Shown: one piece after another, positions 1 to 6,593 of the stretch
Numbering within the stretch: the first letter of the stretch is position 1
How the letters are laid out: every line of letters starts with the position of its first letter
Assembly: GCA_018699075.1 (NCBI GenBank)
Contig: JABIPV010000289.1
Location: 1-15,419, forward strand
Length of the DNA: 15,419 nucleotides
Source: Kordiimonadaceae bacterium
Lineage (GTDB): Bacteria; Pseudomonadota; Alphaproteobacteria; Sphingomonadales; Emcibacteraceae
Direction of reading: 5' to 3'
The notes under the pieces: generated by a model
The model's input: the letters and a program-made list of their open reading frames with translations, nothing else
Database searches by the model: none
Told to the model about the DNA's origin: nothing
Made by a program: the position numbers and the translations under genes

Positions 1-254
1 CCTGGAATAAAAATTAGTTGCTGAATGTTTCTCCTGAATTCGTTTTTCATTGTTATAAAACGACAAATTCTATCTGCTTCTCTAATTTCAAAATTCAACA
101 ATGCATCTTTATAATCCATTATTACAACCATATCTTTTATTTTTGTAATATTATCAAGTAATTTATTAAGAATTGATTTTTGCTCTTTATAGGTAATATT
201 ACCATTTACATTAATATGTAATATATTATTTTTTACTCTGAAACTATTCGACAT
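1..254 (-). CDS. Partial gene of unknown function (5' part, runs off the window edge)
   Basis: An open frame starts at an ATG (254 to 252) and continues without a stop to the left edge, giving 84 codons of a longer protein. An AAGGA ribosome-binding sequence lies about 6-7 bases upstream of the ATG. The visible protein begins MSNSFRVKNNILHINVNG, then a helical stretch rich in Lys/Leu/Asn, then a hydrophobic strand (MVVIMDY) and a charged helix (EIREADRICRF). This strand-strand-helix-strand-helix order loosely recalls STAS/SpoIIAA-like domains, but no signature residue proves it, so it is left unnamed. It is very AT-rich and is transcribed divergently from the ribbon-helix-helix gene at 451, with the repeat array between them. 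That the frame is coding is fairly likely from its length, start context and protein-like composition. Confidence 0.6.
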   Translation of the reverse strand, partial: MSNSFRVKNNILHINVNGNITYKEQKSILNKLLDNITKIKDMVVIMDYKDALLNFEIREADRICRFITMKNEFRRNIQQLIFIP

Positions 255-305
255 TTTACATCCTTGAAGTCATTTATTGGTTTAATTAGAATCTTTCTAA
301 ACAGA

Positions 306-396
306 TAGTTGCACATAGTCGCAGCTGCGTCAAGTAGAATATAGTTGCAAATAGTTGCAGATGAGCAAAGCAGAAACTAGTTGCAAGTATTTGCAA
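306..396 (+). repeat. 36-bp tandem direct repeat array with 8-bp half-sites (candidate operator or iterons)
   Basis: A 19-bp block occurs three times at exact 36-bp steps: 306-324 (TAGTTGCACATAGTCGCAG), 342-360 (TAGTTGCAAATAGTTGCAG) and 378-396 (TAGTTGCAAGTATTTGCAA). Each block holds two near-identical octamers (TAGTTGCA type) one helical turn apart, starting at 306/316, 342/352 and 378/388. The 17-bp linkers at 325-341 and 361-377 also resemble each other (both contain AAG.AGAA), so this is a decayed 36-bp tandem repeat of about 2.5 units. The array sits just upstream of a ribbon-helix-helix gene. Proteins of that family commonly bind tandem half-sites, so an autoregulatory operator is the leading inference. 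Replication-type iterons are the alternative. Confidence 0.75.
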
Positions 397-420
397 TTGT
401 GTGCATAGTATTTTGATAAT
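391..420 (+). promoter_or_regulatory. Candidate promoter of the ribbon-helix-helix gene
   Basis: TTGCAA (391-396) and GATAAT (415-420) are separated by 18 bases and resemble -35 and -10 boxes with 4/6 and 5/6 matches. The -35 lies inside the last repeat half-site, so a protein bound to the repeats would compete with RNA polymerase. Transcription would begin near 427, which supports the downstream start codon at 451. Confidence 0.4.
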
Positions 421-450
421 TGTAAAATGTTGAATTTAGGAGGGTTAATT

Positions 451-678
451 ATGAAAATAAGTGAAGAGAAAGAAGTTATTACGGCAAAAATATCAAAGGA
501 ATCAGCAGAAGGTTGGAGAAACTTTTGTGCTGGAAATGGAATTACCGTGACGGCCTTTATTGAAGTGGCTGGAATGGATTTAATAAATGAAAGTATTCCA
601 CCAAAAGTTAAAGCCCGTCAAAATATGGTTGAAGACGCGCGCAAAATAGATATGAATCGTCGTTCACGTCGAAGTTAA
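451..678 (+). CDS. Small ribbon-helix-helix DNA-binding protein (CopG/Arc-like), candidate autorepressor or antitoxin
   Basis: This 75-residue protein is predicted to be a ribbon-helix-helix regulator. Residues ~7-13 (EVITAKI) form the expected beta strand, followed by helix 1 (KESAEGWRNFCAGNG), the Gly-Ile-Thr-Val-Thr turn and helix 2 (AFIEVAGMDLINES). The C-terminal tail is basic (NRRSRRS). An ATG at 427 opens the same frame, but AGGAGGG at 438-444 sits six bases before the ATG at 451, so 451 is the likelier start; 427 would also fall at the predicted transcription start. No toxin gene follows: the next gene is convergent and ends 17 bases downstream. It may therefore act alone on the repeat array upstream, or regulate the divergent gene at 254. 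The fold call rests on pattern only; the DNA target is inferred from position. Confidence 0.65.
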   Translation: MKISEEKEVITAKISKESAEGWRNFCAGNGITVTAFIEVAGMDLINESIPPKVKARQNMVEDARKIDMNRRSRRS

Positions 679-679
679 A

Positions 680-698
680 TTAATTTCTAAGAAATTAA
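680..698. terminator. Possible bidirectional hairpin between convergent genes
   Basis: TTAATTTC (680-687) and GAAATTAA (691-698) form a perfect 8-bp stem with a 3-base loop. It lies between the stop of the small regulator (678) and the stop of the last aminotransferase, whose stop codon it overlaps (695-697). The stem is almost all A/T with one G-C pair, so it would be weak as a terminator. Confidence 0.3.
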
Positions 699-1813
699 GT
701 AAATTCTTTTTCGAAAACTGTTGCGAAATATTCCATGTCTTCCGGCTTGCCCATACTCACTCGGCACCAAGTTAAGAACGGTGCGAACGGGCGCCCGACA
801 ACTATTCCATTTGCGCGATATTTTTCACGTACATCTTTAATGTCCATTCCTGTTTCATAAAAGATGAAGTTGGCACTAGATTTTACGTAATTAACATTGT
901 GCTTATCAAATAGGTCATAAACAATTTTCAAGGATTCTTGGTTTTTACGACGTAAGAAATCCTGGGTTGCGGTATCTTTATAACTTGATGCAGCACCGGC
1001 AATAGCCAATTTGTTTGTACCGCCTGTCATAAAGTCTCTCAACTTAGCGATCCAAGCCTCGGTTGAATAGGCAATGCCAAGACGGACGCCTGCAAAACCA
1101 TGAATTTTCGAAGCTGTTCTTGCGACAAGGATGTTGTCATTTGCAACTGCCAGAGGCACCATTGTTTCATAGTCTGGATTTTGGGCATATTCATGGTAAG
1201 CTTCATCAATGAATACCAAACATTTTTTGGACATTTCAAGACAGAATTCTTTAAGCTTATTTTTTTCCATAATTGTTGGAAGAGGGTTATTTGGGTTAAC
1301 AAGATAAATGATACTTACATCATCGGTGTATGCCGCCTTCATGGCATCCAAATCAATTGTCATTGTTTCATCTACGGGTACGCGTATAACGGGGACACCT
1401 CGACGTTCGGCATATCTTGTCAATTCATGATATGTTGGTTCAGCAGTTAAAATCGTTCCACCTTCAACTGCGGTGATAAGGGCCAAGGTTTTTAAAATTT
1501 CACCAGAACCCCCAGAAAACCGAATATTCTTAGTCTCACACCCTTCTATATCGGCTAAAATCTCCATCAATTCCATCGTGCGACCTCTGCCATAATGATG
1601 TGCTGTATCGAACATATCTACGATGGCATTTCGGGCTACTCTTGAAATTCCGTAAGGGTTTTCATTTGTGCCTAATCGTATTGGATTATCTGGTGTCGGT
1701 ACGAAACCTGGTACCGCCATATTTTGTGCATTTGCGCGGCTCCCCATTAACAGTGCACCCGCAAGTGCGGTTCCCCCTTTTAACCAATCACGTCTTGAGA
1801 CATCATTTCCCAT
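695..1813 (-). CDS. Tat-exported HisC-like PLP aminotransferase, paralogue 1 (last gene of the five-gene operon)
   Basis: This 372-residue protein is a fold-type-I aminotransferase of the histidinol-phosphate aminotransferase (HisC) group. Landmarks are NENPYG (50-55), NPNNP (173-177), DEAYHEY (Asp203 and Tyr206 for PLP), SKIH with the Schiff-base lysine at K236, Arg244 eight residues later, and Arg341 and Arg351 at positions that bind substrate phosphate or carboxylate in HisC. The N terminus is a Tat signal: SRRDWLKG at 6-13, a hydrophobic segment, and ANA|Q at 27-30. HisC itself is cytoplasmic and about 350 residues, so the extra length is the signal. An AGAGGGAA ribosome site precedes the start; the gene lies 23 bases after its upstream neighbour. 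It shares the AYHEY motif and C-terminal KEFT with paralogue 2. The substrate is unknown; a role in histidine synthesis is unlikely because of the export signal. Confidence 0.88.
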   Translation of the reverse strand: MGNDVSRRDWLKGGTALAGALLMGSRANAQNMAVPGFVPTPDNPIRLGTNENPYGISRVARNAIVDMFDTAHHYGRGRTMELMEILADIEGCETKNIRFSGGSGEILKTLALITAVEGGTILTAEPTYHELTRYAERRGVPVIRVPVDETMTIDLDAMKAAYTDDVSIIYLVNPNNPLPTIMEKNKLKEFCLEMSKKCLVFIDEAYHEYAQNPDYETMVPLAVANDNILVARTASKIHGFAGVRLGIAYSTEAWIAKLRDFMTGGTNKLAIAGAASSYKDTATQDFLRRKNQESLKIVYDLFDKHNVNYVKSSANFIFYETGMDIKDVREKYRANGIVVGRPFAPFLTWCRVSMGKPEDMEYFATVFEKEFT

Positions 1814-1836
1814 ATTCTATTCCCTCTGTTGTTTTA

Positions 1837-2958
1837 TTAAGTGAATTCTTTCTCATAAATTTCTGCAAAATATTCCATATCTTCTGGCTTTGAAGTACTT
1901 ACTCGAGCCCATGTAAGGAACGGTGGGAAAGGACGCCCCACATTTACACCGTGCTTTAAGAAACGTTCCTTTGTTTCTGAAAAATCAATCCCTGTTTCAA
2001 AGAATACAAAATTACTATTGGATTTAATGTATTTGACATTGTGTTTATCAAATAATTTATAAACAATATCCAAAGCTTCTGTATTCTTACGTAAGACAAA
2101 ATCGATATATTCTTTATCTTTATAACTGGCGAGGGCGCCATGAACAGCTGCGGTATTTACAGAACCCGTCACGCGTTCTCTTATGAGCTTAAGAAGGCCT
2201 TCTTTGGCAAAGGCAAAGCCTACACGAATGCCTGCAAAACCATGAATTTTTGAAGCCGTTCTTGTGACAATTAAATTATCTGTTTCAACGGCAAGTTTGA
2301 TCATACTTTCATAATTTGGGTCAACGACATATTCGTGATAGGCTTCATCAACAAGCACGATGCATTTCTTAGACATTTCAATGCAGAATTCACGAAGCTT
2401 GTCTTTGTGCATAATGGTTGGAATAGGATTGTTTGGATTACAAAGATAGATGATTTTAATATCATCGGTATAAGCAGCGCGCATTGCATCGAGATCAACC
2501 GACATATCATCTTTTCTTACGTCAATCCATTTTATGTCAGTACCAACCCAACCACTATAGCGTACAAGGTCATGATAAGTCGGATTTGCGGCCATAACTT
2601 TACCACCTTCAAGTTCAGTGATAAGTGCCAAAACCTTTAAGAATTCTTTTGATCCTGAACCGATGGAAATATTTTTTGCGGAAATACCTTCTGCGCCAGC
2701 AATATGTTCTCTTAATTCACGCTGTCCAGCTCCACTATAAAGATGGGAAACATCATAGGCATTATTCATAGCTTCACGTGCAGAGCGCGTAATGCCATAT
2801 GGATTTTCGTTTGAACTAAAGCGAATGGGGTTTTCACGTGTAGGGGTATATCCCTTAACGGTTACGCTTTGTGCACGCCCGCCTGTTGCAAAAAGTAATC
2901 CACCGGCGAGCACTGTTGTGCCCGTAAGCCATTCGCGTCTTGTAATCTTCTCTGACAT
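1837..2958 (-). CDS. Tat-exported HisC-like PLP aminotransferase, paralogue 2
   Basis: The product is 373 residues. It has a Tat signal (TRREWLTG at 6-13, hydrophobic segment, likely cleavage GRA|Q at 28-30). The aminotransferase core is complete: NENPYG (50-55), NPNNP, DEAYHEY (Asp204, Tyr207), SKIH with K237 as the PLP lysine, Arg245, and the C-terminal GRPF and WARVS arginines. In the PLP-phosphate cup it reads GSGSKEF where most siblings have GS-G/T-E. It differs from siblings between residues ~135 and 152 (SGWVGTDIKWIDVRKDDM), the segment after the PTYHD loop that carries RVPVxE in most of the others. This suggests a changed pocket, but that is inference. AAGGAAG precedes the start, and the gene follows paralogue 3 by 18 bases, consistent with one polycistronic message. 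Confidence 0.88.
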   Translation of the reverse strand: MSEKITRREWLTGTTVLAGGLLFATGGRAQSVTVKGYTPTRENPIRFSSNENPYGITRSAREAMNNAYDVSHLYSGAGQRELREHIAGAEGISAKNISIGSGSKEFLKVLALITELEGGKVMAANPTYHDLVRYSGWVGTDIKWIDVRKDDMSVDLDAMRAAYTDDIKIIYLCNPNNPIPTIMHKDKLREFCIEMSKKCIVLVDEAYHEYVVDPNYESMIKLAVETDNLIVTRTASKIHGFAGIRVGFAFAKEGLLKLIRERVTGSVNTAAVHGALASYKDKEYIDFVLRKNTEALDIVYKLFDKHNVKYIKSNSNFVFFETGIDFSETKERFLKHGVNVGRPFPPFLTWARVSTSKPEDMEYFAEIYEKEFT

Positions 2959-2976
2959 TAAGTCTTCCTTTTTAGA

Positions 2977-4104
2977 TTAACCAAATTCTCTTTTATAAAC
3001 TTCGACCAAGTATTTCATTTCTTCTGGCTTAGCGGTACTTACGCGAACCCAGTCTGGATGAGTATCATATCTACGGCCAACCAATATACCATATTCAAGC
3101 AGCTTTTCGCGAACTTCCATGGCATCGCGTCCGGCGTGGAAAAATGTGAAGTTGGCATTTGATTTAATGTATCTTAAGCCTAGTTCTTCAAACATTTCAT
3201 AAAGTATTTCAAGTGATTCATAATTTTTATCAACGATAAATTTTTGATATTCTTTATCTTCATAACTGACAACAGCACCCATTAATGCTGGGAAAGACGT
3301 CGTGCTTGATCTAAATGTTCTAAGCTCTTTAAGTGTATCTGGGTGAGCAAATGCAAACCCGATGCGAACATTGGCAAAACCATGAATTTTGGAAGCTGTG
3401 CGAAGGATAATTATGTTTGGATTATCTGCAACCAGATGTGCCATTGTTGAAAAATTATCATCGCGTACATATTCATAATAAGCTTCATCAATCACAACCA
3501 TAGCCGTTTTTGAAACTTCCAGGCAAAACTCTTCTAGTGATGTTTTTTCAATGATGCTTGGGATAGGATTATTTGGATTACAAAGATAGACGCAAGTCGT
3601 ATCAGGTGTCATTGCATTTTTCATAGATGTAAGACTAATGGTAAGGTCTTCTTCCACTGGTACTCTAATTATATTTGCACCAAGTGCAGCTGCGCTTCTT
3701 GTGATGGAACCAAAAGTTGGGTTAGGCACGATGACATCGCCACCTTTAACACCGCATAATGCACCGGAAGCCATTAAAAATTCACCAGAACCAGCACCAA
3801 CAACAACGCAGTCCTGTGGAATGCCTTCCATATCCGCAATCATATTTGTAAGTTTGCGCCCCATTGTGAAATTATAAAGGTGCGCCACTTTATAAGATTC
3901 GAGGATGACTTCCATGGCTTTTGGATTAATGCCATATGGATTTTCATTATTGGTCATTCGGATCGGGTTGTCTTTGCTTATGGGCTTGCCCATATTCATC
4001 ATTTCACTCATTTCCTGCCCCGAAGCAGCATTTGTTAGCATCACACCACTTGCTATAGCAGTCGTTCCGACCAACCATTCTCGTCTTGTAATTTTTTCAG
4101 TCAT
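2977..4104 (-). CDS. Tat-exported HisC-like PLP aminotransferase, paralogue 3
   Basis: The 375-residue product carries a Tat signal (TRREWLVG at 6-13, cleavage near ASG|Q at 27-30), followed by a short Met-rich linker (residues 31-38 include four Met). The catalytic set is present: NENPYG, GAGSGEF, NPNNP, DEAYYEY, SKIH with K239, the Arg eight residues on, and the C-terminal arginines in GRRY and WVRVS. The loop that stacks on PLP reads PNPTF, with Phe in place of the Tyr found in the other five copies. Its closest relative in the array is paralogue 4: both share GKPISKDNPIR, EYQKF and the C-terminal LVEVYKREFG, and 22 of the first 30 residues. AGGGAAA precedes the start. It is the third gene of the five-gene operon. 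Confidence 0.88.
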   Translation of the reverse strand: MTEKITRREWLVGTTAIASGVMLTNAASGQEMSEMMNMGKPISKDNPIRMTNNENPYGINPKAMEVILESYKVAHLYNFTMGRKLTNMIADMEGIPQDCVVVGAGSGEFLMASGALCGVKGGDVIVPNPTFGSITRSAAALGANIIRVPVEEDLTISLTSMKNAMTPDTTCVYLCNPNNPIPSIIEKTSLEEFCLEVSKTAMVVIDEAYYEYVRDDNFSTMAHLVADNPNIIILRTASKIHGFANVRIGFAFAHPDTLKELRTFRSSTTSFPALMGAVVSYEDKEYQKFIVDKNYESLEILYEMFEELGLRYIKSNANFTFFHAGRDAMEVREKLLEYGILVGRRYDTHPDWVRVSTAKPEEMKYLVEVYKREFG

Positions 4105-4136
4105 TTTAGTTTCCCTAAGTATTTTGTGTTAAGTGT

Positions 4137-5255
4137 TTAACCAAATTCTCTTTTATAAACTTCGACTAAATAATGCATTTCTTCTGGTTTCGCCGTACTG
4201 ATACGTACCCAGTCTGTATATGGTTTATATTGTCTACCAACTTGGCAACCAGACTCAAGCAATTTATTATACACATCCATGGCATCATGCCCGGCATGGA
4301 AATAAGTGAAGTTTGAATTCGATCTGATATATTTACGGCCCAAATCTTCAAACATTTTGTAAAGTATTTCTAATGATTCATTGTTTTTATCAATAACGAA
4401 TTTTTGATATTCTTTATCTTGATAACTAACAATAGCCCCCATCATTGCAGGATAGCTTGCTGTCATAGCACTAAATCTTCTGAGGCTTTTAATTGTATCA
4501 GGATTACCAAAAGCAAAACCAATTCGAATACTGGCAAATGCATGGATTTTTGAAGCGGTTCTGATTACAAGAATATTTGGATTTTCAACGGCTAGGCTTA
4601 CCATCGATGCATAATCATCATCTCCTGCATATTCAAAGTAAGCTTCATCAATGACGACCATAGCTTTTTTTGACATTTCAAGACAAAACGCGGTTAAAGC
4701 ATTTTTTTCTATAATGGTTGGAATAGGGTTGTTTGGGTTACAAAGGTATACGATCTGAGTATCAGCACGAACTGCCTTACGCATAGCGTCTAAACTGATG
4801 GCCATATCTTCGCCAACGGGTACGCGTGTTACTGTGCCGCCAAAGCGTTCAACATATCTTGTAATTGAACCATATGTGGGATCAGGGGCTACAACGTTAC
4901 CACCGTTAAATCCGCAAATTGCGCCTGTAGCCATTAAAAATTCAGTGGAACCCGCCCCTGATGCAATACATTCTATTGGAACATTTTCCATTTTAGCAAC
5001 AATCGCTTCTAAATTACGTCTTGTTCTAAATTGATAAAGATGGGCCTTATTACGTGCTTCATTCATTACTTTTAAAGCTTTGGGGTTAATACCGTATGGA
5101 TTTTCGTTATTTGTATATCGAATTGGGTTGTCTTTACTAATCGGCTTACCTGCATTCATTAATGTCCGTGCGGATGCTGCACTGCTTAGTGCAAGTCCAC
5201 TCGCCGCAGCAGTTGTGCCAACTAACCATTCACGTCTGGTGATTTTATTTGTCAT
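4137..5255 (-). CDS. Tat-exported HisC-like PLP aminotransferase, paralogue 4
   Basis: The 372-residue product begins with a Tat signal (TRREWLVG at 6-13, cleavage near ASA|R at 27-30). The core has NENPYG (50-55), GAGSTEF, PDPTYGS, NPNNP (173-177), DEAYFEY (Asp203, Tyr206), SKIHAF with K236, Arg244 and the C-terminal GRQY and WVRIS arginines. It is the sister of paralogue 3, and the last ~28 coding bases of the two genes are identical, which points to recent duplication or gene conversion at that end. AGGGAA precedes the start, with 32 bases to each neighbour. The substrate is not evident from the sequence. Activity on amino acids or amino-sugar precursors in the periplasm is a family-level expectation only. 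Confidence 0.88.
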   Translation of the reverse strand: MTNKITRREWLVGTTAAASGLALSSAASARTLMNAGKPISKDNPIRYTNNENPYGINPKALKVMNEARNKAHLYQFRTRRNLEAIVAKMENVPIECIASGAGSTEFLMATGAICGFNGGNVVAPDPTYGSITRYVERFGGTVTRVPVGEDMAISLDAMRKAVRADTQIVYLCNPNNPIPTIIEKNALTAFCLEMSKKAMVVIDEAYFEYAGDDDYASMVSLAVENPNILVIRTASKIHAFASIRIGFAFGNPDTIKSLRRFSAMTASYPAMMGAIVSYQDKEYQKFVIDKNNESLEILYKMFEDLGRKYIRSNSNFTYFHAGHDAMDVYNKLLESGCQVGRQYKPYTDWVRISTAKPEEMHYLVEVYKREFG

Positions 5256-5287
5256 TATTAAATTCCCTATATAGTGTTTGTTTTTGT

Positions 5288-6403
5288 TTAGCCGAATTCT
5301 TTACGATAAATATTACTGAAATGCTGAATTTCTTCGGGCTTGGTCATGCTCAGTCTTACCCAGTTTGTGAAAGGTTTAAATTCACGGCCCGTAAGAATAT
5401 GATGCTTCTTCATTGTTTCTTGTACTTCTTTAGACGGACGGCCAGCATTAAAAAAGGTAAAGTTGGCATTTGATTTCACATATTCGAGATTTAAATCGTC
5501 ACACATTTTATTAACAATCTTCAGGCATTGTTGATTTTTTTGTTTTAAGAATGTTTGATATTCAAAATCCTGATAGCTGGCGATGGCGCCTTTCATTGCA
5601 GTGTAATTAAGTGTATTTGAAAATAGGCCGAACATGCGCTTAATAAGATCTGGATGGGCAAAACAAACACCAATTCGGATACCTGCAAAAGCATGGATTT
5701 TAGATGCTGTACGGGTAACAATAATATTTTTATTTTCTTTTACCAAACTGATCATGCTTTCAAAGTCAGGATTGTCTACATATTCATAGTAAGCTTCATC
5801 GATTAAAATGGTCGCCTTTTCTGACATTTCTATGCAAAATTCACGCAGCGCTTTTTTTTCAATGATCGTAGGACAAGGATTGTTTGGGTTACATAAATAA
5901 ATCAGTTTTACTTCATCCGTATATGCAGCGCGCATGGCATTCAGATCTATTGCCATATCTTCACCAACAGGAACCCCGATGATTTTAGTATTTAATGATT
6001 TACTAAAGCGAAGTATGTCACCGTAAGTAGGAAGGGGAGTTAAAAGAGCACCACCGTCTACTTTATTAAAAACGGCAGCCTTTTCAAGAAATTCAGTTGA
6101 ACCGGCTCCCATACCAACATATTCAGGGGCTATATCTTCCAGTTCCGCCATGATGTTTCTAAGTTCAAAAAAAGCACTGAATGCATATTCATGGGAATGA
6201 TCAAAGGCATCTATCATTGCTTTACGTGCAATTTTTGATTGACCATAGACGTTTTCATTAAAATGGGCGCGAATAGGATTTTCTGCCGTTGGGTTCACAT
6301 TAGGCGTCATAAATGTTTGTGCGGAAGCGCTTGCACCAGAAAGAAGGGCACCTGTGGCAGCAGCCCCGGTAAGCCATTCTCTTCTATTCAAATTTAAAGT
6401 CAT
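5288..6403 (-). CDS. Tat-exported HisC-like PLP aminotransferase, paralogue 5 (first gene of the five-gene operon)
   Basis: The 371-residue product has a Tat signal (NRREWLTG at 6-13, an Ala/Gly/Ser-rich hydrophobic stretch, cleavage ASA|Q at 26-29). The core shows NENVYG where paralogues 1-4 have NENPYG, then GAGSTEF, PLPTYGD, NPNNP, DEAYYEY, SKIHAF with K235, and the C-terminal GREF and WVRLS arginines. It shares NENVYG, KQKN and FNAGRPS with paralogue 6, its likely sister. The ribosome site (AAGAAAG) is weaker than those of the other copies. A 190-base gap containing the terminator of paralogue 6 precedes it, so it probably has its own promoter and leads the message that ends at 695. Confidence 0.88.
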   Translation of the reverse strand: MTLNLNRREWLTGAAATGALLSGASASAQTFMTPNVNPTAENPIRAHFNENVYGQSKIARKAMIDAFDHSHEYAFSAFFELRNIMAELEDIAPEYVGMGAGSTEFLEKAAVFNKVDGGALLTPLPTYGDILRFSKSLNTKIIGVPVGEDMAIDLNAMRAAYTDEVKLIYLCNPNNPCPTIIEKKALREFCIEMSEKATILIDEAYYEYVDNPDFESMISLVKENKNIIVTRTASKIHAFAGIRIGVCFAHPDLIKRMFGLFSNTLNYTAMKGAIASYQDFEYQTFLKQKNQQCLKIVNKMCDDLNLEYVKSNANFTFFNAGRPSKEVQETMKKHHILTGREFKPFTNWVRLSMTKPEEIQHFSNIYRKEFG

Positions 6404-6469
6404 ATTTATACTTTCTTAAATCACTATATTTTATAAGGTTTTGTGCATGATTTTTCTATTTGCTATAAT

Positions 6470-6498
6470 ATAACATATATAATCATAAACGATGTAAA
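6470..6498 (-). promoter_or_regulatory. Candidate promoter of the five-gene aminotransferase operon
   Basis: Read on the minus strand, TTTACA (6498-6493; 5/6 match to a -35 box) and TGTTAT (6475-6470; 4/6) are 17 bases apart, in the 190-base gap between the terminator of paralogue 6 and the start of paralogue 5. The surrounding sequence is very A/T-rich and offers other -10-like boxes, so the exact site is uncertain. The rest of the gap shows nothing else recognisable. Confidence 0.35.
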
Positions 6499-6533
6499 AA
6501 GTCCATGAATTATATGATGTCTTAAATGACCAT

Positions 6534-6562
6534 AAAAAAATGGCTGAAATAAATTCCAGCCA
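6534..6562 (-). terminator. Intrinsic terminator after paralogue 6
   Basis: On the minus strand TGGCTG (6562-6557) pairs with CAGCCA (6546-6541). The stem can extend inward by one G-U and two A-U pairs, and it is followed at once by seven T residues (6540-6534). It lies 31 bases past the stop codon of the gene at 6594, and separates that gene from the downstream five-gene operon. Confidence 0.85.
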
Positions 6563-6593
6563 CTTAATATTCGCGTTTTATATTGGTTAGTAT

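Noticed and set aside
286..300. TTAGA-N5-TCTAA palindrome near the divergent partial gene
   Set aside because: Short A/T-rich arms in A/T-rich DNA; too weak to call an operator.
306..396. Regularly spaced repeats as a CRISPR array
   Set aside because: Only three units, repeat 19 bp, and the 17-bp intervals resemble each other, so they are not spacers; no cas genes are present.
427..450. Upstream ATG at 427 as start of the ribbon-helix-helix gene
   Set aside because: No ribosome site precedes it, it coincides with the predicted transcription start, and an excellent AGGAGGG is placed for the ATG at 451.
1100..2640. Plus-strand open frames opposite the aminotransferase genes (for example 1100-1450, 1600-1893, 2335-2640, 3638-3877)
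   Set aside because: They lie antisense to well-supported genes, recur at equivalent places because the genes are paralogues, and lack ribosome sites or recognisable protein features.
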